Source of the DNA: Bettongia penicillata ogilbyi | Taxonomy: Eukaryota; Chordata; Mammalia; Diprotodontia; Potoroidae | Direction of reading: 5' to 3' | Assembly: GCA_023548195.1 (NCBI GenBank) | Contig: JAJHZJ010000752.1 | Span: 423,501-487,500 of the forward strand | Length of the DNA: 64,000 nt | Shown: one piece after another, positions 1-10,810 of the stretch | Numbering within the stretch: position 1 is the stretch's first letter | Layout of the letters: every line of letters starts with the position of its first letter | Program-made: the position numbers and the translations under genes | The notes under the pieces: generated by a model | What the model was told of the DNA's origin: nothing | Database searches by the model: none | The model's input: only the letters and a program-made list of their open reading frames with translations

Positions 1-49
1 TATTTCCAGAAAAAGAACTTATATTGTCTGGATACAGACTGAAGCACAT

Positions 50-108
<59 letters not shown>

Positions 109-352
109 CTCTCCTCTCCTTCCATCCTTTATCTCTTTCATCTTCTTGAACAAAATGACTAATATGGTACTCTTTTTATGATTTCACATTCATAGCATAT
201 ATAAAATTGCTTACTGTCTCAGGGAGGGGGAGGAAGAAGCAAAAGAGTAGAATTTGTAAATCAAAACTGTGGAAAAAACAATGAATGGTAAATTTTTCTT
301 TTTGCATATAATTGGAGAGAAACATAAAATATTATTAAAATAAAAATTGTAA
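1..352 (+). mobile_element. L1 3' end fragment (3' UTR and tail), cut by the window edge
   Basis: The sequence 'ctggatacagactgaagcacatg' followed by a pyrimidine tract and then 'attggagagaaacataaaatattatt' has the same order of blocks as the 3' UTR of the L1 at 14500-14800 (a 'gatggactctgaatgaggac' block, a T/C-rich stretch, a purine-rich gga-block, and an AATAAAATATTATT-like end). Nothing coding remains. The left end lies outside the window. The assignment rests on this internal similarity, and the right boundary is approximate. Confidence 0.6.
50..120. repeat. (CT)n microsatellite
   Basis: An almost pure CT dinucleotide run with a few CCT interruptions at its right end. It sits inside the L1 3' UTR fragment, at the pyrimidine-rich position where related copies have only a short T/C tract, so it probably grew from that seed. 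Confidence 0.95.
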
Positions 353-1019
353 TTATGGTAAAGTTCAAGGGTCAACTCCATGTGTTAAAAGTAACTCTTA
401 AAGTAATGGAATGGGACATTTTGTAATATCTGTGTAGCAGGGATCCAATGTTATTATAATAATTAAATGACAGAAATTATTTATGCTAAAGAAGATTAAT
501 TATAAATTTGGATATTAAAGATTAAAATCATTTAAAATAGATCTTTGGGCATTAGATAGTAGTCATGAAATCAAGTATCCTGGAAAAATGTTAATTGCTA
601 AATTATAGATGAGTGAATAGATGGGTAGATAGGTAGGTAGGTCGGTAGCATGATATACATGTTGTGTGGTATATAATACTTAGTTTCAAAAATAGCAATA
701 GAAGAGTAACATCATAAGCATCAACTGGAGATGTGATTATCAACTTCTGTTGTGGTCTTTGGAATGTTTAAGAAAAGATAAAATATGAGAAAAAAGATAA
801 AATTAATTTCCTTTCCAATTTCAAAAGTCTTTTGGTAACACTATTCAAAAAGGGACTGAGAAAATTCATTAATCTAAAAATGGATAATGAATAAATCTTT
901 GAAATACCTAAAAAGTAACTTTTTGGGGAAAGAATAGTAGTATGTGGTGAGAAAAGGTCATAACTGTTGTCAGTGAATACCTGGTACACAGGAGAAAACT
1001 TAGTATTTGGCAATCATTT
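353..1019. other. AT-rich DNA without recognisable features
   Basis: No convincing coding frame, RNA gene or clear repeat is seen. A short imperfect GATA/GGTA-type simple stretch lies near 607-645. The 81-codon minus-strand frame across 768-1013 is leucine/serine/phenylalanine-rich low-complexity reading of AT-rich DNA and has no recognisable domain. Confidence 0.5.
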
Positions 1020-1029
1020 ATTCAGTTGC

Positions 1030-1470
1030 TGACCCTTGAGCTTTTTCATTATGTATTTCACCACACTTAAGCAAAAGCCTTGAATTTCCTGTAAAATAAC
1101 AGTCGAACATTTCTCCTTGGCATCCAACTTTCTCTGCTACTGGGATCCTTTTGGTTATTTAATGGTCATTCTCATAAGTCCTTTATCTAAACTTTCCAGT
1201 ATCTTCCCTGACTCCTGATGCTGTCATGCTTTTTGCAGTCTAACCTCTGGCCCCATACTCATACTCTTCCAGTGTTTGAGAGATCTTCCTTATACCTTTC
1301 TAGCTCTTAAAATCCTAAGGAATGTGAAGGCTCAATTTTGTCACCTCCGTAAGTACAGTCTCCCTTCACCACTCTCGATTTTCATACTTTAATCTTGTAA
1401 CATTTGCCACATGGACTATTTATTTTGACCTTAGTCATTTACTTATAGACTTATTATTTTTTTTTCATTT
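1030..1470 (+). mobile_element. Possible decayed L2 3' region
   Basis: The order of weak matches fits the 3' part of mammalian L2: a 'ctctgctactgggatcc...ttccctgactcctgatgc' stretch, then 'gaaggctcaattttgtcacctcc', which parallels the common L2 'aaggctcaactcaaatgtcacctcc' block, then a C/T-rich 3' UTR. The copy is very diverged and no terminal repeat is visible. The neighbouring L2 copy at 47395-47925 supports the general style. Low confidence. Confidence 0.35.
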
Positions 1471-4015
1471 CACCCTTTTCACATACAATATGACTTGTTT
1501 CTTCAAAAACATAACAAAATCTTTAAAGAGGATCAAATGTTTTCTCTGCATTATTCTGCTTCCATTTATATTTTGACCGTTTGTCACATTATTTCTGCTT
1601 TAATTTTGTGCCCTATAAAATATGTGTTAAGCGTTTTGGGAATGAGAGAAGAAGGTTGGATTGAAAATAAATGTAGTATTATTTCTTCAAAAATCTAGAT
1701 AAATTTGAAAAGATTTTGGTGTTGTGCATATCACCGAGAAGACTGGAATCTTTTAATATTTATGTAACACTCCCACATGGCTTGCATACATACCACATTA
1801 GGTAATCGTGTCCTTTGAAAGGTGGTTATTCTTACTTTCATGATTATTGAGATAATCCTTTAGTGGGGCTGTCCTACAGGTAACTAGCTCACAAGTCAAA
1901 ACTGTTGTTCTTCTTAAGCAACCAGTAGAGTCAGATCCTTAACAAAAATCACTGAAATGGCAGAACAAGAACATAATCACAAATAATTTCACCAAATATT
2001 GAGCGGCACACTTTAAAAGAAATTCATTGCAATTCCAGGAAGATAGACGAGCAGGAATAAATGCAAATTACAATGGCCGTAGGATACATCTGTAGGACAC
2101 ACATAGTGCCAAGGCAGCTTACAACTTTAGAACATTGAGGAGTCTCTCTGATGTTCAGCTAGGTTATTTTTTGTTGGAATGTGTGGAAAAGTTTTTTATG
2201 TAGGGTACATTTTTTTTAGCTAAGAGTTCTAATTTAGTGACAACATCGCAAATGATAAAGGATCTTAATATCACTTGTTTTAATTGATTTTTGGTATCAA
2301 CAGCAAGGAGTCACAAGAAAGGAATTTCAATGTTATATTGAACAGAGAATCATAGGAGAAAAATAATATAATGAGATTTTGTAATTAGGTTATTTTCTTG
2401 ATGGATGTTTATGATTTGTTCTCTTGTGGGAAAAAATAGGTTTGTTTTGTTTTAAAAAAAACTACACAATTAAAATGTTTTTAATGGATAGGAGATAGAT
2501 AATTGCATAAGGGATGGTAGTGCTGGATCTCTGAATAGAGGTCAACAGAAGACTTTGAGGCAACGGTTCTGGAAGAGCTATTGAGATCCAAAGGACTTGA
2601 TGAGGAAAAGAGTGTGATAGAGGATATAATGATCATGGAGGTAAGAGTTTTGATAAATAAAATGTGGAATGGAAGCATGAAAATCAAGATAAAAAAGAGG
2701 TGCCACGGTGCACAGGTGGCTGATGTACAATTTGGAGAGGTTGTACAAGGAGCTGAAATGCAAGAAAATGACTATTAGGACAAACTAGGCAATGTGATTG
2801 CACAACATATTCAGAGAAGATTTTTTGCGCTCAGTTCTAACTTCGATTCTATCTCTCTTTGGAGTCAGAGGATCTGCGAGATCACTTAGTTCTATACCTG
2901 CAGTGCATGATTTCCAGCATGTTGTAGTCATTTCTTATTTGAGGTTAAATGACTATCCCTATGTGTAATGAATTTTTACAATTTTAGTCAGGCTTCACTT
3001 GTGAATGAAACAATTCTCTTTCCTTTTTTAAATACAGGAAATAATATTAAGTAAGTAAGGATTGTCCATGGACTCATTTACAATAATTCAGTTTCTAAGA
3101 TTGCATAGAATGAGGAGAGAGATGTATTGTTTTGCTTTGTTTTTGTTTTGACAAAATATGACATACTCTTTTTTTTTTTCCTTTTTGCTGCAATTTTTAG
3201 GAAAGTTATTCATTCAGCTTTGTTCATGGAGAAAGGCTCTTATAGTAAATCAACATTTTTATAAGAATTTTATCTTAGCTATAGAGAACAAAGTTAGGGG
3301 AAGCAGTAATAATTTTAAAATAAAAAAATTATTGATTTTTATAAAATTATTTTATTTTATCTGATAAATTACTATATGTTTGATTTCATTTATCTTTCTA
3401 AATGAATAGTAATATTTCCAATTATTAATTCTATAAAATATATACTATTGGCTCTGTGGAAACTATAGACTTCACTCAGTGCAAACCCATATATTTGAAA
3501 CCTCTACTTATATGTCAGTGTTTACTGGAATATATTAAAGTAATTGCAGATGTCATAACTAGAGGGGAGGGGCATTAATTTCATTTTAAAAAATAAACTG
3601 AACTGCTAAATGAACTTAACCTGATTCCTTTTAATAGGAGTCTTAATTTTTTTTCAATATCAGTTCATTTCTCTAAAATGATAACTGACAATTATATAAA
3701 GCTTTGAGGTTTGCATATGCTGAAGAAGGGTCCTCCCAAGATCCCATGGAGTGTGAACCAGACCTCTCCTGTCAACTTCTAAGGAAACCTTCAAACTTAC
3801 AGTTCAATTCAGAAGTGGCTTAATATTTTGAAAGTTGAAGTAACCCCCTTGAGATCCATTAAGTGAATGGCTTCTCCAGCTTAGTAGTTAGCAAATAAAT
3901 TGATTTATCTTCTCAAAGCAACTAACCCTTTGACTGTTAAACTATATATGTGTCATGTATTTGTTTATATAAATATGTTTGTACATGTCTACCTAAAGAT
4001 AGAAATTCATCGAAA

Positions 4016-4017
<2 letters not shown>
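1471..4017. other. AT-rich DNA, no gene seen
   Basis: I read both strands and see only short open frames (60-70 codons) with AT-driven composition, no splice-flanked conserved exon, and no recognisable protein motif. Overlapping frames on opposite strands at 2481-2778 are mutual shadows. Very old repeats may be present but cannot be named by eye. Confidence 0.45.

Positions 4018-4082
<65 letters not shown>
4018..4082. repeat. (CT)n microsatellite, about 32 units
   Basis: A pure CT run directly followed after a 'gtcttata' break by a tetranucleotide array. The open frame that reads LSLSLS across it is an artefact of the repeat. Confidence 0.97.
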
Positions 4083-4084
<2 letters not shown>

Positions 4085-4113
4085 TATAGATAGATATAGA
4101 TAGATAGGCACAT

Positions 4114-4179
<66 letters not shown>

Positions 4180-4180
4180 G
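4085..4180. repeat. (GATA)n microsatellite
   Basis: GATA/AGAT tetranucleotide units, imperfect at first (gatagatatagatagataggcacat) and then an uninterrupted run from about 4112. Together with the adjacent CT run it forms a compound microsatellite of about 160 bp. Confidence 0.97.
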
Positions 4181-4699
4181 ATATCTATTTCTATTTGATC
4201 TTCACAATAGCGTTGTGGGGAAAAAAATCTACCCTGATTTTATCAACTTAGGTGTTTCCTCTATGTGAGGATATGTGTGTAGAAATTCCATCCACAGATG
4301 CAGATATGTATGTGCAACCCTTAACTTTAGAGAATTGTCTGTGGAAATCGGAAATCAGAAGCAAGATTTGAACGAGATCTTCTGGGTTAATACCTCTTCT
4401 CTGACATATTTTGCTCTTCTATTTTAGTACTTTCGTTGTGAAAGGGATCAAAATTAAGACAGTGCTAAAAGAGTTAGTAAAAATGTGAAATTATGCTTAT
4501 GATTAACTGATCTGCTTAAGTGCTGATAATCAATATTCTAAGTGTTTTAATTTTCATTGTTTTTGGCTAACCAACCTCATAGTTTTTGAGATTCAGAAAT
4601 CAAGCATCAAACATATATTTGTTTATTTATTTTTCATTATGATAATAATGATATATATATATTTTTTTTTTGAATAATTGCCTAAGAAATTGTAATCAT

Positions 4700-4852
4700 T
4701 TCTATATAGGAGCAGTATAGTTTAGTAAGAATGCTGAACTGGACATCCAAAAGTTTGGTTTATAAACTTAGGCTTACCAGCTTGTGGTGTGATTTTGTTA
4801 AGTCACTTCATCTCTCTCTCTCTCTCTTTCTCTCTCTCTCAGCTGCAAACTT
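4700..4852 (+). mobile_element. MIR-type SINE
   Basis: The block 'agtatagtttagtaagaatgctgaactggac' followed by 'tgtggtgtgattttgttaagtcacttcatctctct' follows the MIR order: tRNA-derived head, CORE, then the 'gtgaccttgggcaagtcacttaacctctct' element. A CT-rich simple run (4810-4840) has expanded inside the normally C/T-rich 3' part. Non-coding and old. Confidence 0.7.
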
Positions 4853-7800
4853 CTTCCAATGAGTAGTTATTAAGCGCATACTAAAATATAAGGAATTTTC
4901 ATAGTCCCTGGGGCCACAAAAATTGAAATGGACACAAGCTCTTTCTAAAAATTACTTATAATTTACCATGAAGTTTCAATCACCAATATAACTAATTAAA
5001 GACAACTTAATAAAAGCTATACAAAAGATATGTGTGATTAAGCAAGAACTACAAAAGATGGAAAGGAAGATCTCTATGTGAACCAGGAAAAAATCCTTAT
5101 AATGTACTTTTGACTTGATCTTAATGTTAAAAGAAGGAGAGCATTTTAGCAGATTTGGAAACATAGAGTTTATTCCAGATAAAGAGATGTACTTTGATAT
5201 AGACGGGGAAAAATCAGTGGGGTGGGAAGAATGGAAGTGAGAAATATGATTTGAAAAGAAAAAATGTTTACATTCAGCCAGATAATGAAGGACACAAGGC
5301 CTGCATACTTGTGGAGTAGCCCATTTTTTTCTCTGGGTCTCTGTCTCATTCTCTGTGTAATTAATAAGGTCCAATTAGATTATCTCCAAGTTCACTTATA
5401 CCTCGGAATATATAACTAAAACATGTGGGTGATGGACAACAACTTAAAGAGTAGGCCACTAATGATTGCTTTTTGTTATATCATTGTAAGTAAGGTAGAT
5501 TTTTGTCATTCTTTTCTTAGACTTTAGCTTCCCAAGATCCATGGCCATAACAATATCCATTTCCCAGACTCATGCTTCAAAATATTTCCAACATGCTTGT
5601 GCAGCATTATACAATGACAAATAATATAAACATTTGTATTTAAATTGCAAGTATCCACTGTGACTGCACAGTAAATATAATGGTGAGGTAATGTAAACTT
5701 ATGAGCCTGTTGCTGGCAATATAGCATGTTTGTCTGTTGCCCTGTAAAGGCAGTGGCAACTGATCAGTGAGCAGGGAAACCTTAGGGTTGAATGTACAAG
5801 CTGGAATGCAGTACTTGCCTTGATTTGCCCGCAAAGGAAATGTGTGTCTGCCTCAAACGACTGCTTGAGGGGACCCCATCAAGACATAGGGGTAGATGTC
5901 CCCTTTCTTGCCAGTTCCAGCAAGAAGGGTGATAAGTGAATGCTGCAGGAGTTGTTACTTCCATTATCAGCAACCTTTTTGCGTAGAATAAAATTAGATT
6001 ATTAATCCCTCCAAAGTGGTCTTCCAGATCAAGAGAGAACCTTTTCTAGCAGCCCTCCTGTGTGCTAGGGTTTTCTGTCTTGCAATCAGAAAGAATATTT
6101 TTATCAATGAAGAAAATGAGAGAATGGGAGATAGGGAGAAAAATTGGACTTGATCCCTAAAGTCACTTCCAGGTACACAACCTTTTCAAAGCTAGCAACA
6201 AATATGTAAATCATAATACAGGAGAACCCTTCTTAGAGGACTTTGCATGAATTTTAAAATAAAAATGCTGAAATGTTTGATTTCTTCTGCCATTTGTGAA
6301 TACACGTGTGTTTGTGAGTGTGTGTGTCCATATTCATAGAGTTTTTAATATGCATAATAAAATATTAAATTTAAAAAAAAAACTTACAGGGATAAGAATA
6401 CACACCATATCTAGGAAAATCAGAGAACCTCAGAGCAAAGAGAAGCAGTTATCACTGCTGTTTAAGTGAAACAATAAAGCAAAGGCTGTCATGCTAAATT
6501 GATGATGAGAGAGTATTGTCTCCACATAAGGATTGACTTTAAGGCTGACAGGATACAACTGATACAATGTTATAGCCTTGTTGCATGACTTTGGGGATGT
6601 ACATTTGATACTGTTAGACCTAAGTGCAAACTGAATCCACCCTACTTTAGCATCTGTTTGAAATTTATTTATGGAACACATGTGTAACAAGCAGCTCTTA
6701 AAGGACTCGTTTCATTCAAGTCATTCCCTTCTCTTTCCTTACAGTGATGCAGAAATATGCATCAGGAATATTGAATAAGAATTCCGCATGGCTTGGTGGT
6801 AATAAAAATCAATGGGGCCCAGATGGAGGAAAGCAAAGATGCTATATAACAGCCATGGGGAGCAAAGATGTCAATCTGATGAAATCAACTATCTTCTTGA
6901 GGAAATGAGAGGAGGGCTGCAAAAAATTAGAGAATGGAAACACCTAGCAGAATAATGGGATGAACAGGATCAGAATGATCAATTCCTCCACTAAAACCCC
7001 AAAGTTTATTTACTAAATACTAGATTTTCACTGAACTGAGTTTTCAAAGAGAGTGTTGAACCTCCAGATTCAGGTCATCACAAGAAGGACGCTATTTCAT
7101 TTGGACACAAATTCCTCTTTTTTACTCTTTTAATTACATATTATTTAGTTAATATTTGTTGGTCTCAGTGTCATCCCAAGTACTAGGAGGAGTATAAACC
7201 AAACTTTAATTTTGCCAAGGGTTTATTTTGTGTAGGAGTTGAGCCATAAAGATTATGGATGGAAATTTTTCCAGAGCATGAACCAAGTCCGGGTTTACTC
7301 AGTGCTAAAATTTTGAGTGATATGTTACACATGAACTACGCTGATACTCAGTTACTCCAAAGTTATTTCCTTTTTTTCTTCTTTTCCCAGGCCTAGACCT
7401 GAGAAACTGTTCTAGGGTCTGTCTAAGTTTCTATGAAAATATTCCTTAGCTCTTCAAACTATGCCATGAAGAGTTAGCAGAATTTCAACTAAATCTTGTG
7501 ATTTTACTGCCCCTAATGTGACATTTCTTACTGGTAATAAAATATTGTATGAGAACACTGAATACTCAGTGTTCCACACATCTTAAGTATCTCCTTTTCT
7601 GTTGCATTATTTGCACTGTTTGCACTGACATAGACATAGCAATTATCCTTCTCATCCATACCTGATCAATATTTCTTCTCCCACTGACTACCAATTATGG
7701 TAGAAATAATTGCATGAGACCAGAAGTTCACTGAAGAATCTTTCTCATTATCCAATGATGCTAGGACATGCTAGGACATATGCTGTGGCCCCATTTGCTA

Positions 7801-8330
7801 CATAGAGACTACCTTGATGAAAATACTATCATTCAATGAAAATACTTTTCAAGAGCCACTAATAATGAAACCATATCTGAACTTATTTAGAACATAAATG
7901 ATGTATTTAGTATTGAAAAAATTATAACAACAAACTATTGTGTATCCTCATATTACTGAAGAAGAGGGCTATGAAGTTGATCATCCCCAGAGTCCAAGGA
8001 GTAGAGCTTGTGCACAATTGGAAAAATTGGTAACTAATAACAATCTCCTGAATTATCTTCTTTATATAATGCATATTTAGCATCAGTCACAAGGAACAGC
8101 AACTTAAAAAAAAAAACAAAATTTTGGTGAGAAAGCTATCTTTAGTTGAATAAAGGCAGAGCACCTAAATTCTGAGACTAGAACAAGTTTATAAGAATGA
8201 GAATAAGAATATAGTGAAGTATTATGAATGGCTGTTGAGACGAGTTACCAGAGCAGCTGGAAATCAGGTAGCATGAGCAAAATAATAGTTTGGGGCTGGA
8301 AATATTGGCAGTGTTCCGACGAGGGTCCTG
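4853..8330. other. Largely unique AT-rich DNA, no gene supported
   Basis: The longest frame is 132 codons on the minus strand (4976-5374). It starts inside MIR-like sequence, is rich in Ser/Phe/Ile/Leu, has no recognisable domain and no visible gene context, so I do not call it. A short stretch near 5750-5960 has higher GC and looks single-copy. A TG-rich run lies at about 6306-6330. A 'catgctagga' unit is duplicated in tandem at about 7758-7780. Confidence 0.45.
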
Positions 8331-8413
8331 TAACAGCAAGTAAAATGAGATCTTTTGCTGTTTTTGTTTTAGTACAATCAAGAAGTGTAATGCCTCTATT
8401 TGAATGTGACTAA

Positions 8414-8838
8414 GGCACTGGTTCTCAAGTGATGTGATGCCCTCTGGCTCTAAAAAGTTTATAAAAACTCTGAGGATGAAGTTTTACTTTGGGCTTTACT
8501 GACTGGAAGTGTTTGTTTGGCCAGATGACAACTCTTGGAAGCTGCTATAAGGAGTCCCCTGGCTTTGAAAACCCAGATGTCACTTGTTCCCTCTCTGGTA
8601 ACTATGATCAGGCAGTTGGGATGCAACTGTCCATTGAATTCAGGCAGAGGAAGTCATGTCTATTGACTTTTATTTCTCTGTATTTTCTTTGATGTTCAGG
8701 GTGCTGACACCCCTGAATTAGTGAAGGATATATGTTCTTGATTAAAGGAATGATACATGTGCTTGATTAAAGTGATTGTTAACCCATGAAAAGTAGCCTC
8801 TCCTTTCATCAGTGCAGATCTAAGAACCTGTGATAGCA
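8414..8838 (+). mobile_element. LTR-like repeat, copy 1 (probable solo LTR of an old endogenous retroelement)
   Basis: This stretch is collinear over its full length with the reverse complement of 36441-36814. Shared landmarks in order are 'gatgccctctggctcta', a TATAAA-type box (8460), 'gaagtgtttgt(t/c)tggccaga', 'tttgaaaacccagatgt', 'tccctctctggta', 'ttgacttttatttctctgtattttct', and a common right end 'gaacctgtgatagca'. A TATA-like box in the middle, no open frame and a shared terminal CA fit an LTR. I see no clear flanking duplication or matching TG start, so 'LTR' is inference while the family relationship is directly visible. Confidence 0.6.
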
Positions 8839-9769
8839 GCACCCTGTGTATTCTGGGGGGGCTTACTGATACACCACTATGGGCTCAAATTAGTCTACAT
8901 TGCTGACCAAGACAGATATTCTCTCTCCTTTTTTTCATCTCTAGGAAAAAGCCAAGCGTTCTTGAAAATTTATTCATTCTCTCTCACTCCCTGATTCCAT
9001 TTGATACAACTAGACTCTTTCAGAGGAAGTTAAGTTTGGAAGCTTCATTCTTTCCCAAAGTATTTACTTTTCTCTTAATCGTTAATCCTTCAATAAAGAT
9101 TTTGGGTCCAATTAAAGATCTAGGCTATCTGACATATGAATGCCAAGAAAGTGGTAAGAAAAGAAGAGACTTTTCCTTTTCAGAGGTAAATCAATTTGCT
9201 TCCAGTAAGTTTGGGCTTAAGCCTAGGCCTTCAGAGGCAAAGAAAGAGATCTGATATTGTCCCATGTGAACCATTTAGATTGAACAAATTGCATCTAAAT
9301 TAAGAATGACATAATCCTAGACCTATCTGCACAGCTTGTAAAAAAGTGAATGAAAGAACTACTAAATGGAAGAAAGAAAAGGCTACCATGGTTTCAATAA
9401 CAGTTGGCAGTTGGTACTCCTGCACATTTCTGAGGTATAGTAGTTAAAGAGTTGATGGGACCCAGAGTTCTATGTTGCATTAAAGCCCAGCTGGAGGACA
9501 TCAGCTGCACATCCATTACTATATTGAAATTTTCATACCAGATAAAAACACTATTAGTGTCTGAATTTTCTGTTCTTGGTGATTTGAATTACTAACCACT
9601 GAACAATTTAAAGATAAGATGAATGTATCTGCTTAAGGGTCAAACTAATACATATACTTTTCCCTGGCAGGTGATGATGATGTCAATATATACATCAAAC
9701 ATCAGTGTTTGATTAGAGGTTATATATTATGATTTTTTTGGAAAAATATAATATTTGTTTAGTATAAAT
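8839..9769. other. No recognisable gene
   Basis: A 72-codon plus-strand frame (9036-9254) reads through the region but has no recognisable domain, no homologous copy in the window and no gene context. Otherwise AT-rich sequence. Confidence 0.45.
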
Positions 9770-10012
9770 ATGGCCTCTACTTGTAAAGATAGTAACCACT
9801 TTGTATCTTCTCTTTCTATTAAAATTCTGTCCATATTATCTCTTTATTCTCTAAAAATTTATTTTGCAAATACTTATATATGTGTATGTGCTCCACCTCA
9901 GTAGACTGTAAATTATTTGAGTGTAGGGATATTCTTATTCTTTTCATTTGTACCTTCAGTGCCTGAAGCAGTGTCAATAATGGAGAATGGGCTTAATAAA
10001 TGCTTATTGATC
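9770..10012 (+). mobile_element. L2 3' end
   Basis: The 3' UTR signature of L2 is legible: 'gtagactgtaaattatttgagtgtaggga', then 'taccttcagtgcctgaagcagtgtcaataatg', ending in 'gcttaataaatgcttattga'. These correspond to the usual 'tgtaagctccttgagggcaggga', 'gtgcctggcacatagtagg' and 'cttaataaatgcttgttga' segments. Non-coding remnant of an ancient LINE. Confidence 0.75.
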
Positions 10013-10810
10013 TATTTACTGTTTTCCTCTTAAATTCTAGTACAACTGTTTTAAAAGACCAATCTTTCACCTGGTGTGCTGAGGGTAAAAAAGGACTAAA
10101 ATGAATGGACTAGGTAGAAATTCTATCAGCAATAGAAACATATAGAAAAGGCTGTCACATCAGATTTAGTGAGCAGACAGGTAAAAGCTGAATGTAAAAC
10201 AGAAGAGAAAAGAATACTACTATTGGAGGTGACCTAGAATCACACTCTGGTTCTAAAAACATTTCATGCCTTTTATGTCAAAGATCCATGTGGTTTTATG
10301 ACAATAGGAGGGACCTTAGGGGGTTGCCATAGAAAGTAATATAGTAATCTCACTAAAGCACAATCTCTGCAAGTTGTGCCCTCTACAAGAAACATCTAAT
10401 AAGAAAAATGCAATTTTGTAATGTGAAGAACAACTTTAGAAAAAGAAATACTATTTCCCCCACTTACCTTGTCTGTACCTAATGTGTTCTCATCTTGTTA
10501 ATGGCACCTCATGGCTAGTATTTTCCTTATTATAACAACCAGACACAAATTATTTCATCTGTTCTACTGAGCCATAATTTATAGTACAGAGTAACTGTCG
10601 TAAATTTAGCTTGCTAAAAAAGAAAATACTAAAAAAAGATAATAAAACAATTTTTCAGGTATTTTCTGGCACATTAAAATCATGGGTGAGAGTGCTGCCA
10701 CGAATTTACTTTTTCATCTTCAAACAGAGAGTAATAAGGTCTTCCAAGCAACATTCACCTTTCCTTCAGGCCTTCCATGTGCCCTGACAAATATCTTTTA
10801 AGAATTATAA
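10013..10810. other. No feature recognised
   Basis: AT-rich sequence with no open frame of note and no repeat I can name by eye, directly upstream of a HAL1 5' end. Confidence 0.45.

Noticed and set aside
4976..5374. 132-codon open frame on the minus strand
   Set aside because: It starts next to a MIR, is rich in Ser/Ile/Phe/Leu as expected from AT-rich DNA, shows no recognisable domain and no gene context.
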